NCBI GenBank assembly: GCA_030434875.1
Contig: JAUISW010000001.1
Coordinates: 941,501 to 1,005,500 of the forward strand
DNA length: 64,000 nucleotides
Direction: 5' to 3'
Origin: Lachnospiraceae bacterium C1.1
Lineage (GTDB): Bacteria; Bacillota; Clostridia; Lachnospirales; Lachnospiraceae
This document shows, piece after piece, positions 16,286 to 25,114 of the stretch (its first letter is position 1; every line of letters begins with the position of its first letter). The notes under the pieces are model-generated. The model saw only the letters and a list, made by a program, of their open reading frames with translations. It ran no database searches and had not been told where the DNA came from. The translations under genes were made by a program, and so were the position numbers.

Positions 16286-19200
16286 ACTTATAATCAGTGC
16301 CATTGGTCCTTATGCAAAAACAATGCCTGCGATAGATTTCGGTCAATTTGAAAATGATGGGCTTTTTCTTATCTCAGGAGAGACAGGAGCCGGAAAGACA
16401 ACTATTTTCGATGCTATTTGCTTTGCTCTTTTTGGACAGGTCAGCGGTAATTACAGAGATACAAAATATTTAAGATCAGAGCTAGCAGATAAAGAGACAC
16501 CTTCCTTTGTGGACTTTTATTTCTCACACCAGGGAAAAAATTATCATATTCAGAGAAATCCTTCTTATATGAGACCGAAAGAAAGAGGGAGCGGTTTTAA
16601 GGAAGAGCCTGAAAAAGCTGTATTATATCCTGAAAATGAAAATCCGCTTGAAGGAAAGAAGAATGTTGATGCTGCGATCGCGGAACTATTAAATATCAGT
16701 TTTAAGCAATTTAAGCAGGTGGCAATGATAGCCCAGGGTGAATTCTGGGAGCTTTTGAATGCCTCTACTGATGACAGAACGAAAATTTTAAGAAATATTT
16801 TCCTGACAGATGGCTATGAGAAAATTTCATATGAATTAAAATCTATGATGAATGAAAGCTATGGTGAGGCAGAGGATAAGCGTAAAGCGATCATTCAGTA
16901 TTTTGACGGTATAAAGACTGAGCCGGATACGGAATCCGAGGGAAAATTTGCTGATTTTATCGATAGTCTGACAGATACAAAGACCCTCTGGAATATAGAG
17001 GATATGTTTTCTCTTATAGATAAAATAATTTCAGAGGATAAATTGATCCTGGAAAACAAGGTAGTGGAGACGGAGGAATCCGAAAAAAATCTGAAAAAAA
17101 TCAGAGACGAGATCTCTGCTGCAGAAGCTAATAATTCATTATTTGCTGATTTTGACAGATATAAAGATCAACTTGAAAGACTAGAAAAGAAAAAATCAGA
17201 AAATGAGCAGTTGAAAGTAAAAGTTGATCTTTTTTCAAAGGCTTCTACTATTTTGAAGCCACTTTATGATAGTTATATTGAGAAATTTAATGCGAATGAA
17301 GTACTGCAAAACGAGATCGCTGAAAATAAATCAGAACATAAAAAGATAAAGATAAATTTAGAAGCAGCAGAAAAAAATCTTTCAGAATTTAAGAAAAATG
17401 AGCCTTTATTGAAAGATTATGAGATCAAGACTGCCGAAATTGAAAATAACAAAAATAGTTATCTTGAAAGAGACGAGGTTTTAGGAAAACTTGAGACTGA
17501 TAAAAAATCTTTATTAAAGCTCCAGGAAGAAAAGTCTGCTCTTGAAAAGCTAAAAAATGATAGTAATAAAAAGCTGACAGAAACAGAGGAAAAATATGCT
17601 GAATTAAAGGACAGCACAAATCTTCTTCATAAGGCAGAGCAGGAGGCTCTTAAATTTGAAAAAGCAGAAAATGATATTGATGCTTTGATAATAACTGCTG
17701 AAAGGCTTATTATATCGCAGAAAAACATTAGGGATGAGCAGGCAGAGCTTTTAAAAAAGGAGCAGGCTTATAAAGAGGCTTCTGACAAACGGGTACATTT
17801 TGAAAGAATTCTTGATGGTTCAAGGGCAGGGATTTTAGCTTCGCTCTTAAAAGAAGGCTGTCCCTGTCCTGTTTGTGGTTCTATAACGCACCCTGCACCT
17901 GCATCGCTTTCGGAAAACTCTATATCTGAGGAAGAGTTTGAGGCATACAAGGAAAAAGAAGAAGAGACAAGAAACGAAAAGGAAGAAGAGGTCAGAAAAA
18001 TAGAAGGAATGATCTCTTCGTTTAATACTTCAGTAGAAGCGGTTAAGGAAGATTATCAGAATTTTTCAGATGAAGATTATGGACTGGATTGCGAAAACAT
18101 ATCAAATGACTGGGAAAAGAACAGGGATATATTTGGAAAAATCTCTGAATATATCAAGACTGAAGCAGTTAAACTTTCAGATAGATTAAAGAAAGAACGA
18201 AAGAGAAGAAAGGAATTTCTGGAAGCAGAGGAGATTTTAGAAGAACTCAGAAAGAAAGAAATTCCGGAAATTGATAAAAGTATTGAATCAACTTCAGGAA
18301 AACTTGAACTGGTTAGAATTCGTGTAAGCGAAGAAGAAAGTACGCTTAAGGCGCTGAAAAGACTGGAATATGAGAGCTGGTCTGAGGCTCAGAAAGAGTT
18401 AGAAAGACTCAGAAAAGAAATTCTAAATATTAAAAATTCGATTTTACAGGCTGAAAAGGATTTTAGTGAAAACGTCAAAAAGGAGAGTGGACTTAGATCA
18501 GTTATAACTAAGCTTGAAGATTCACTTAAAACTAATAAAAAGCTTGAGGATGAGAAGAAGGAAATATTTACTTCTGAACGTGAAAAGTATTTTGAAACAG
18601 ATGAGATTTTTAAGTCCAATATCAGAGAACAGACAGAAATTGACAAGATAAGAAAGTCAATATCTGATTATGAGTCCAATCTAAAGTCTGCAGGATTGCT
18701 TTTAGATGAAGCAAAGAAAAAGACAGAGGGTAAATCTCTTATAAATCTTGATGAAAAAAGAAATAATGAAAAAGAATTAGATAAAAGCTATAAAGAATTA
18801 GTCAGAAAGACGAATGAGCTTGAGGGAAGGATCAGATCAAATTTTGAGATCAGGAAAAAGATTGAGCTGAATGCAAAGGATTATGAAGAAAGCCGCAGAT
18901 TACACCAGATTCACAGACGTCTTTATGATCTTGTAAGCGGAAATGTTGCAAAGTCAGGTGCCAGGATAAGTCTGGAACAGTATGTTCAGACAACGGGCTT
19001 TGATGCTATAATAGCTGCAGCCAACAAAAGACTTCTTCCAATGAGTGACGGGCAGTTCGAGCTTTACAGAAAGCAAAATATCGACAACAGGAAAAGCAAG
19101 GAAATACTGGATCTGGAGGTTTTTGATTATTTTACAGGCAAAAGAAGACCTGTGGGAAATCTTTCCGGAGGAGAGAGTTTCAAGGCTTCGCTCAGCCTGG

Positions 19201-19442
19201 CTCTCGGATTATCGGATACTGTATCGCAGAACAGCGGCGGAATTCAGATGGATGCTCTTTTTGTAGATGAAGGATTCGGAACACTTGACAGAAAGTCTAT
19301 TGACGGAGCAATGGAGATATTGATGAGTCTTTCCGGTAAGGGTAAACTTGTGGGAATTATCAGCCACAGAGAAGAACTTATAGAAAATATACCGAGACAG
19401 ATTCATATTGTAAAAACAAAAGAAGGCAGTGAGATTTTATGA
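16272..19442 (+). CDS. sbcC: nuclease SbcCD subunit C (Rad50-like ATPase)
   Basis: This 1056-residue SMC-like ATPase has a Walker A (GETGAGKTT, about residue 37) and two long Glu/Lys-rich coiled coils (about 190-520 and 555-860). Between them is a zinc hook CPVC at about residues 532-535. The C-terminal part carries signature LSGGESFKASLSLALGLSD and Walker B ALFVDEGFGTLD. Full length and intact. Its stop overlaps the start of the TrmL-Maf fusion by four bases, so they are translated together. Confidence 0.95.
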   Translation: MKPIKLIISAIGPYAKTMPAIDFGQFENDGLFLISGETGAGKTTIFDAICFALFGQVSGNYRDTKYLRSELADKETPSFVDFYFSHQGKNYHIQRNPSYMRPKERGSGFKEEPEKAVLYPENENPLEGKKNVDAAIAELLNISFKQFKQVAMIAQGEFWELLNASTDDRTKILRNIFLTDGYEKISYELKSMMNESYGEAEDKRKAIIQYFDGIKTEPDTESEGKFADFIDSLTDTKTLWNIEDMFSLIDKIISEDKLILENKVVETEESEKNLKKIRDEISAAEANNSLFADFDRYKDQLERLEKKKSENEQLKVKVDLFSKASTILKPLYDSYIEKFNANEVLQNEIAENKSEHKKIKINLEAAEKNLSEFKKNEPLLKDYEIKTAEIENNKNSYLERDEVLGKLETDKKSLLKLQEEKSALEKLKNDSNKKLTETEEKYAELKDSTNLLHKAEQEALKFEKAENDIDALIITAERLIISQKNIRDEQAELLKKEQAYKEASDKRVHFERILDGSRAGILASLLKEGCPCPVCGSITHPAPASLSENSISEEEFEAYKEKEEETRNEKEEEVRKIEGMISSFNTSVEAVKEDYQNFSDEDYGLDCENISNDWEKNRDIFGKISEYIKTEAVKLSDRLKKERKRRKEFLEAEEILEELRKKEIPEIDKSIESTSGKLELVRIRVSEEESTLKALKRLEYESWSEAQKELERLRKEILNIKNSILQAEKDFSENVKKESGLRSVITKLEDSLKTNKKLEDEKKEIFTSEREKYFETDEIFKSNIREQTEIDKIRKSISDYESNLKSAGLLLDEAKKKTEGKSLINLDEKRNNEKELDKSYKELVRKTNELEGRIRSNFEIRKKIELNAKDYEESRRLHQIHRRLYDLVSGNVAKSGARISLEQYVQTTGFDAIIAAANKRLLPMSDGQFELYRKQNIDNRKSKEILDLEVFDYFTGKRRPVGNLSGGESFKASLSLALGLSDTVSQNSGGIQMDALFVDEGFGTLDRKSIDGAMEILMSLSGKGKLVGIISHREELIENIPRQIHIVKTKEGSEIL

Positions 19443-20557
19443 ATATCATTTTACATGAACCAAGAATACCTTATAATACCGGAAATATCGGAAGAACCTG
19501 TGTAGATTCGGGAAGTTCTCTTCACCTGATAGAGCCTTTTGGCTTTATATTAAGTGATAAAAATATCAAGCGTGCCGGTATGGATTATTGGGACAGGCTG
19601 GATGTTACACGTTATATGAATTATGAGGATTTTAAGAAAAAACATCCGGATGCGACCATATGGTATGCTACGACAAAGGCACATCAGTCTTATGATGAAG
19701 TTGCTTTCGGGGCGGACGATTATATAATGTTTGGCCGTGAAGATGCAGGGATTCCTGAGGAAATCCTTGTGGACAATGAAGAGCATTGTATCAGAATTCC
19801 GATGCTTCCAAATGAAAGATCTCTTAATCTTTGTAATTCCGTCGCAATTGTTCTTTATGAGGCTTTAAGACAGAATGGATTCCCGGGATTAGAATCTAAA
19901 GGAAAACTTCATGAGCTTGAATGGAAGGAAGAAGCTGAAAATACTTTAGTAAATGGGATTAATCTCATAGACAATTCAAAGATCATTCTGGCCTCGGGTT
20001 CACCAAGAAGAACAGAGTTATTAAATTCTATCGGGATCGATCATGAAGTGATTTCTTCTGAGGCAGATGAAAATTCTGATGAAAGGAATCCTGAAAAGCT
20101 GGTAAGATTATTATCTGAGCGTAAGGCAGAAGAGGTATTTAACCGGATAAAAAATACGACAGACGGAAATATTACAGTTATTGGGGCAGATACGCTTGTC
20201 TCAAAGGATGATGTAATATTTGGAAAGCCCGAATCTGACGAGGATGCAAAAAGAATACTTAACTGTCTTTCAGGAGCAGAACATCAAGTATTCAGTGGAG
20301 TATCGATATTTACAAGAATTGACGGAAAAGAATATATAAAAGTTTTTTCTGAAAAGACCTGTGTTAATGTAAGACAAATTTCAGAAAAAGATATTGATGA
20401 TTATATAAGATCCGGAGAGGGAGCTGATAAAGCGGGAGCTTATGGTATTCAGACATCATTTATGAAGCATATAAGCTCTATAAACGGAGATTATTTTAAT
20501 ATTGTAGGATTACCGGTTTCAAGGCTTTATACAGAACTCAGCAATTTCAGGGGCTGA
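19439..20557 (+). CDS. fusion of tRNA 2'-O-methyltransferase TrmL and Maf nucleotide pyrophosphatase
   Basis: This 372-residue protein joins two housekeeping enzymes. Residues 1-160 form a SPOUT methyltransferase of the TrmL type (MNIILHEPRIPYNTGNIGRT, MFGREDAGIPEE, IPMLPNERSLNLCNSVAIVLYEA), which methylates the wobble ribose of tRNA-Leu. Residues from about 181 form a Maf domain (ILASGSPRRTELL, then GADTLV and FGKPESDEDAKRIL), which hydrolyses non-canonical or excess nucleoside triphosphates. Both normally occur as separate proteins of about 155 and 190 residues. No stop or frameshift separates them, and the linker is about 20 residues. Both active-site patterns look intact. Confidence 0.9.
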   Translation: MNIILHEPRIPYNTGNIGRTCVDSGSSLHLIEPFGFILSDKNIKRAGMDYWDRLDVTRYMNYEDFKKKHPDATIWYATTKAHQSYDEVAFGADDYIMFGREDAGIPEEILVDNEEHCIRIPMLPNERSLNLCNSVAIVLYEALRQNGFPGLESKGKLHELEWKEEAENTLVNGINLIDNSKIILASGSPRRTELLNSIGIDHEVISSEADENSDERNPEKLVRLLSERKAEEVFNRIKNTTDGNITVIGADTLVSKDDVIFGKPESDEDAKRILNCLSGAEHQVFSGVSIFTRIDGKEYIKVFSEKTCVNVRQISEKDIDDYIRSGEGADKAGAYGIQTSFMKHISSINGDYFNIVGLPVSRLYTELSNFRG

Positions 20558-20629
20558 ACGGATTAAAGATTGTCTTTAAATTTGTACTCTCCTTTGATAT
20601 ATTAAATATATATAAAACAGGGGAGGATT

Positions 20630-22171
20630 ATGAATATGGAAGGACTTTTAGCTTTCATAACCGCAGTTTGCGGCAGAATTCAGGTGGTTTCAGATCTTTT
20701 CTGGGATTTTCCGACAAATTTTGAGGCATATGCGAATATTCCGATATTGGGAAATTTTTCGCTGGCTATCATTCTTCTTATTGGCTCGGGAATATATTTT
20801 TCAGTAAGACTTAGGTTTATACAGATAAGGAAATTTAAGCATGGTATTGAAGTGTTAAAGAAAAGTAAGGCTAAGACCGGAATCAGTCCACTGGCCTCAT
20901 TCTTTCTGTCAACAGCCATGCGTGTAGGTCCCGGAAATATACTTGGTGTTACAGGTGCAGTTTCTGTAGGAGGCCCCGGAGCACTTCTATGGATGTGGAT
21001 CTCGGCATTTTTCGGCATGGCTACAGCATTTGTAGAGTCAACTCTTTCACAGATATTCAAAGAAAAAAAGGATGATGAATATATCGGTGGAATGGCGTTT
21101 TACGGGAGAAGACTTCTTGGTAATTCTGCAATTGTCGGCGTGATCCTGTCTTTAATGTATATAATTTATGCTATACTCTGTTTTCCGGCGCAGGGATTTA
21201 ATACAGTATCAGCAATGGGACAGATAGCGGGAATAATCAGCGGACAGGAGCTGCCAACTACACATGCGGTATACTGGATCGGTTTTGTCATTGTGATAAT
21301 AGCTACATGTGCTGTTTCTTTCGGCGGAACCAGAAAGATTTCAAAAGTTACAGATGTACTTGTTCCGGTAATGGCGATCGTATATGTTTTGACAGTCATT
21401 GTCCTTATAATTATTAATTTCAGCAGAATACCCTGGTTCTTTTATGCAGTGTTTACGGAAGCATTTAAGCCTGAGGCTGTTTTTGGCGGTGCATTCGGAA
21501 TTGCCTTGATGCAGGGAGTTAAGAGAGGACTGATGTCCAATGAGGCAGGTCAGGGAACAATTACAATGCCTGCAGCTGCTTCTGATGCAGCACACCCTTG
21601 TGATCAGGGCTGTGTACAGGCAATAGGAGTATTTCTGGATACTATTGTAATATGTACACTTACCGGTTTTGTTGTAATTATGGGAAGAGTCTGGCTGACA
21701 GATGACGGAGCAGCCTGGTTCGAACTCGGAAAGCTGCCTAAATTCCTTGCATCTGCTGCAGAGCTGACACCGGGAACAGGATTTAATATTGCGGTCACTT
21801 TGCTTATTTCTTTATGCTTTGGTCTTTTTGCATTTACCTGTCTTTTAGGATTTATGTCATTTTCCGAGATATGTGCAAACAGGATCAGCAGAAGCAGATT
21901 ATTTATAAATATTATCCGTTTTATCGATATTGCTGTCATCTGCTTTGGTATGCTGACATCAATAGTTGGCTTGGATCTTGGAGCTTTATGGGATCTTTCT
22001 GATTTTGCAAATATTCTTATTGCATACTGTAATATTCCGCTGCTTTATATTGGATTTAACTATGTTAAAAAAGCGGAAGAGCAGTTCGAGGCAAATGACG
22101 GAAGCTCCTTCAATTCTAAAACAGTTGGACTGGATCTTCCGGTATGGGATGAAAAATCAAATAGCAAATAA
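20630..22171 (+). CDS. sodium:alanine symporter, AGCS family
   Basis: This 513-residue inner membrane symporter imports alanine or glycine with Na+. The AGCS signature region is clear: TAMRVGPGNILGVTGAVSVG, PGALLWMWISAFFGMATAF, and MSNEAGQGTITMPAAASDAAHP. About eleven hydrophobic segments are present. GGGGAGGATT precedes the ATG at 20630. It is monocistronic and ends at a hairpin shared with the convergent ohrR gene. Confidence 0.92.
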   Translation: MNMEGLLAFITAVCGRIQVVSDLFWDFPTNFEAYANIPILGNFSLAIILLIGSGIYFSVRLRFIQIRKFKHGIEVLKKSKAKTGISPLASFFLSTAMRVGPGNILGVTGAVSVGGPGALLWMWISAFFGMATAFVESTLSQIFKEKKDDEYIGGMAFYGRRLLGNSAIVGVILSLMYIIYAILCFPAQGFNTVSAMGQIAGIISGQELPTTHAVYWIGFVIVIIATCAVSFGGTRKISKVTDVLVPVMAIVYVLTVIVLIIINFSRIPWFFYAVFTEAFKPEAVFGGAFGIALMQGVKRGLMSNEAGQGTITMPAAASDAAHPCDQGCVQAIGVFLDTIVICTLTGFVVIMGRVWLTDDGAAWFELGKLPKFLASAAELTPGTGFNIAVTLLISLCFGLFAFTCLLGFMSFSEICANRISRSRLFINIIRFIDIAVICFGMLTSIVGLDLGALWDLSDFANILIAYCNIPLLYIGFNYVKKAEEQFEANDGSSFNSKTVGLDLPVWDEKSNSK

Positions 22172-22177
22172 TATAAA

Positions 22178-22212
22178 ACCGCAGGTCATCAGATATGAAA
22201 TGACCTGCGGTT
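22178..22212. terminator. bidirectional terminator between the symporter and ohrR
   Basis: The arms ACCGCAGGTCAT and ATGACCTGCGGT pair perfectly between two convergent genes. T-rich tracts lie on either side, though the T-run on the plus strand is short. Confidence 0.65.
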
Positions 22213-22218
22213 TGACAT

Positions 22219-22674
22219 TTATTTATTTTTGGATGCATCCAGTATTGAATATAATAATTTGTAAAGTGCGTCGGCTTCTGTTTTACCGATATTTACACAC
22301 GCTCCAACCTGGTAAGGAATATCGACAGCCTTCTCGCGGAAGGATAAACCTTTCTCTGTGAGGTAAAGACGAACAATTCGTTCATCATTAGGATCTCTTT
22401 TTCTCGAGATGAAGCCGTCCTGCTCCATCTTCTTTATGAGTGGAGTAAGTGTTCCGTTATTGAGGTAAAGCTTGGCTCCAAGTTCACTCATTGTAATACC
22501 ATCCTGTTCCCAGAGAACCATAAACACTATATACTGTGTATAGGTTATTCCTAAAGGCTTAAGAACAGGAGTATAGAGATTTACTATCTGTCTTGAAGCT
22601 GCGTATAACGGAAAACAGAGCTGATTTTTTAATTTTAGCTGTTCATATTTATTGTTTTCAGTCTTTTTATTCAT
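22219..22674 (-). CDS. ohrR: MarR-family organic-peroxide regulator, OhrR-like
   Basis: This 151-residue winged-helix repressor has the OhrR hallmark KNQLCFPLYAASR. Its peroxide-sensing cysteine is at about residue 20. The DNA-binding part contains MSELGAKLYLNNGTLTPLIKKMEQ and the wing RDPNDERIVRLYLT. OhrR repressors are oxidised by organic hydroperoxides and release their operator. It lies 22 bases downstream of gpx on the same strand, so it probably controls its own operon through the palindrome at 23279-23304. Confidence 0.88.
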   Translation of the reverse strand: MNKKTENNKYEQLKLKNQLCFPLYAASRQIVNLYTPVLKPLGITYTQYIVFMVLWEQDGITMSELGAKLYLNNGTLTPLIKKMEQDGFISRKRDPNDERIVRLYLTEKGLSFREKAVDIPYQVGACVNIGKTEADALYKLLYSILDASKNK

Positions 22675-22696
22675 GTCTGTCTGCCTGCCTGTTCTT

Positions 22697-23239
22697 TTAG
22701 ATCAATGCCTCAACTGCTTTTTCGAGATCTTTCATATTTGCTGTGGGTTCAAAACGCTCAACTACGTTTCCTTCCCTATCTACGAGAAATTTAGTGAAAT
22801 TCCATTTTATATCGGGATTTTTCTCGTAGTTGCTGTCAACTTTCTTAAGCATTGTTTTCATCATCAATGCGGTTGGACCTTTTCCAAATCCCACAAATCC
22901 TTTTTGTGATTTAAGGTATTCGTAAAGCGGAAGAGCATTTTCTCCGTTAATATCCGATTTCTTCATCTGAGGAAACTGAGTATTATATTTTAAGGTGCAG
23001 AATTCATGGATTTCTTCATCCGTGCCAGGGGTCTGACCGGCAAACTGATTACAAGGGATATCAATGATCTCTAAACCTTTATCATGGTACTTTTCATACA
23101 TTTCTTCGAGTGGCTTATAGTGAGGAGTAAAACCACATCCTGTTGCTGTATTTACAATGATGATAACTTTACCTTTTAATTCTGAAAGGGAAAGTTCCTG
23201 ACCATCTGCCTTTGTTACTGAATAATCATATATGCTCAT
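22697..23239 (-). CDS. gpx: glutathione peroxidase family (thiol) peroxidase
   Basis: This 180-residue peroxidase of the thioredoxin fold reduces peroxides. The active-site segment NTATGCGFTPHYKPLE has the peroxidatic cysteine at about 35. The partner residues sit in PCNQFAGQ and KWNFTKF, completing the Cys/Gln/Trp/Asn tetrad. Bacterial cysteine homologs usually use thioredoxin rather than glutathione. GGAGGTAATT precedes the ATG. It is the first gene of the gpx-ohrR operon. Confidence 0.93.
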   Translation of the reverse strand: MSIYDYSVTKADGQELSLSELKGKVIIIVNTATGCGFTPHYKPLEEMYEKYHDKGLEIIDIPCNQFAGQTPGTDEEIHEFCTLKYNTQFPQMKKSDINGENALPLYEYLKSQKGFVGFGKGPTALMMKTMLKKVDSNYEKNPDIKWNFTKFLVDREGNVVERFEPTANMKDLEKAVEALI

Positions 23240-23278
23240 ATTAATTACCTCCGTATTAAATCCACGTTTTATTTGTTT

Positions 23279-23304
23279 AGATTATATCTGATACGATATA
23301 ATCT
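23279..23304. promoter_or_regulatory. candidate OhrR operator upstream of gpx
   Basis: A perfect inverted repeat with arms AGATTATATC and GATATAATCT around TGATAC sits 40 bases upstream of the gpx start. It contains TATAAT-like sequence on the minus strand, so binding would block the promoter. Confidence 0.55.
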
Positions 23305-23345
23305 GTCAATATAGATGCGCTTGTTTAGATTTTTTTAATATTTGT

Positions 23346-23374
23346 TTGGAAATATTGAAGAATTAGATTATAAT
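23346..23374 (+). promoter_or_regulatory. sigma-70-type promoter for the 23427 gene
   Basis: TTGGAA (23346-23351) and TATAAT (23369-23374) are separated by 17 bases, about 50 bases before the ATG. Confidence 0.55.
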
Positions 23375-23426
23375 AGTCTATGTTTGTATTGAGATAAAGA
23401 ATCAGGAGTTAGAGTAAAATTACAAT

Positions 23427-25103
23427 ATGAAAGAATTCAGCTTAAATTTGAAAACAAGATTAAAATCTGTTTACGGCAGGCATAATGTTGAATTTATGGC
23501 GGCTGCGGTCGGAATGCTTGTTTTTATACTTGTTTATGGTTATAAAATTTTGAACCCTATGAACATTTCATGGATGTATCATGGATTGAGTACGGATTTT
23601 ACACAGCATTATCTTGGCTGGAAAGGATTTAGAAATTCTGCATGGACATTTCCTATAGGTCTGATGGATCAGCTTACTTATCCCGACAAAGTAAGTATAA
23701 TCTATACAGATTCAATCCCTATTTTTGCTTTATTTTTCAAGCTTTTTAATCCAATTTTGCCGGATCGTTTTCAGTATTTCGGCTTTTGGGGAATACTCAC
23801 ATACGCTTTAAATGGTGTTTTTGCATCAATGATCTTAAAGCGCTATCTTAAATCTAAATTAAATGTAATCCTTGGAAGTCTGTTTTTTATATTTTCATTC
23901 CAGATGCTTGAGCGAATGTATTTCCATTCTGCATTGGCAGCACATTGGCTGATTTTACTTCCGATTTACCTTATTATTATAAGACGCGAACTCAGTTTAA
24001 AGAAAAAAATTTTATTATGGGGGATAGTAGGAGCTCTTTGTCCGCTTATACACTCGTATTTTATTTTATTTGACGGAATTATTCTGGCAGGTTTCATGCT
24101 TGCAGTTATTATTGACAGGGATGGAATGGAGGACAGTAATAAAAAACGTCTTATCGCAGCAGGACTTTCCTTTTTAAGCTTTGTGCTGGTGGGTCTTTTC
24201 ACTCTTTTTATTTTAGGAGCTTTTGATAATACTGTTGCGGATTTAAATGGAAGCGTTGATAATTTTGGACTTGATCTTAATGCTTTCTTTAATGAAATGG
24301 GGGCAGGATATTTTCCCGAGGTCTTTTCATATAGAAAGGGGCACAGGATTTATTATCTTGGTGCCGGAATTATAATTCTGACGATGATCACTGCTATTCA
24401 GATCATCAGGCATAAGGATTGGGATTTTTTCAAGAAAAGAAAAAATACGATTATTGCTATAGCTGCGACATATATACTTGCGCTTATAGTTGCATGTTCG
24501 CCGACAATTACCCTTAATGGCAACGTGATCATACACTATCCGCTTCCTGAGCTGGTTAAAAATATATGGTCAGTATTCAAAAATACGGCAAGAACATCGT
24601 GGGTATGTATATATCTGATCTTTTTATTTGCAATATGTGCAGATTATAAATATGTAAGCAGAGAGCTTAAGACATCTTTTCTGATTTTTGCTTTTTTAAT
24701 TCAGTTTACGGATATTTCTCCCTACCTTATTGAGAGGCATGGAAAGATAATCACAGAAACAAACGTAAAAGAATTTGATCCGCATTTAGGTACGGATTTC
24801 CTTGATAACCTTATAGCGACACATGGTATTAAGCATTTCGTACTTGGTCCGACTTATGATCCGGGACCGTTTAAATTCCTTACGGGTTATGCAATGTCAA
24901 GACATCTGACTACAAACGTATTCAGACTGGCAAGGGGAAACAGCAAGGATGTTAAGGCAGAATTTAAGAAAGCATTATATAATCCTAATACGGAATCGCT
25001 TTATATCCTCAAAAGTGAGGATGCAGATTATGCTTTTGATGACTGTGGAATCAACTGGATGGAGACAGAAGGATTCATAATCGGAATAGTAGGAGAGTGG
25101 TAA
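23427..25103 (+). CDS. multi-pass membrane protein, DUF6311-like, probable envelope glycan enzyme
   Basis: This 558-residue protein has about ten to eleven hydrophobic segments and a soluble C-terminal tail from about 440. The first outer loop has DFTQHYLGWKGFRNSAW and TFPIGLMDQ, the pattern I associate with DUF6311-type GT-C-fold proteins. Its acidic loop residues recall lipid-linked sugar glycosyltransferases. The next gene, another large membrane protein of GT-C shape, starts 12 bases after its stop. The pair probably decorates a surface polymer. The exact reaction is unknown. Confidence 0.65.
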   Translation: MKEFSLNLKTRLKSVYGRHNVEFMAAAVGMLVFILVYGYKILNPMNISWMYHGLSTDFTQHYLGWKGFRNSAWTFPIGLMDQLTYPDKVSIIYTDSIPIFALFFKLFNPILPDRFQYFGFWGILTYALNGVFASMILKRYLKSKLNVILGSLFFIFSFQMLERMYFHSALAAHWLILLPIYLIIIRRELSLKKKILLWGIVGALCPLIHSYFILFDGIILAGFMLAVIIDRDGMEDSNKKRLIAAGLSFLSFVLVGLFTLFILGAFDNTVADLNGSVDNFGLDLNAFFNEMGAGYFPEVFSYRKGHRIYYLGAGIIILTMITAIQIIRHKDWDFFKKRKNTIIAIAATYILALIVACSPTITLNGNVIIHYPLPELVKNIWSVFKNTARTSWVCIYLIFLFAICADYKYVSRELKTSFLIFAFLIQFTDISPYLIERHGKIITETNVKEFDPHLGTDFLDNLIATHGIKHFVLGPTYDPGPFKFLTGYAMSRHLTTNVFRLARGNSKDVKAEFKKALYNPNTESLYILKSEDADYAFDDCGINWMETEGFIIGIVGEW

Positions 25104-25114
25104 GGGAGATTTTA

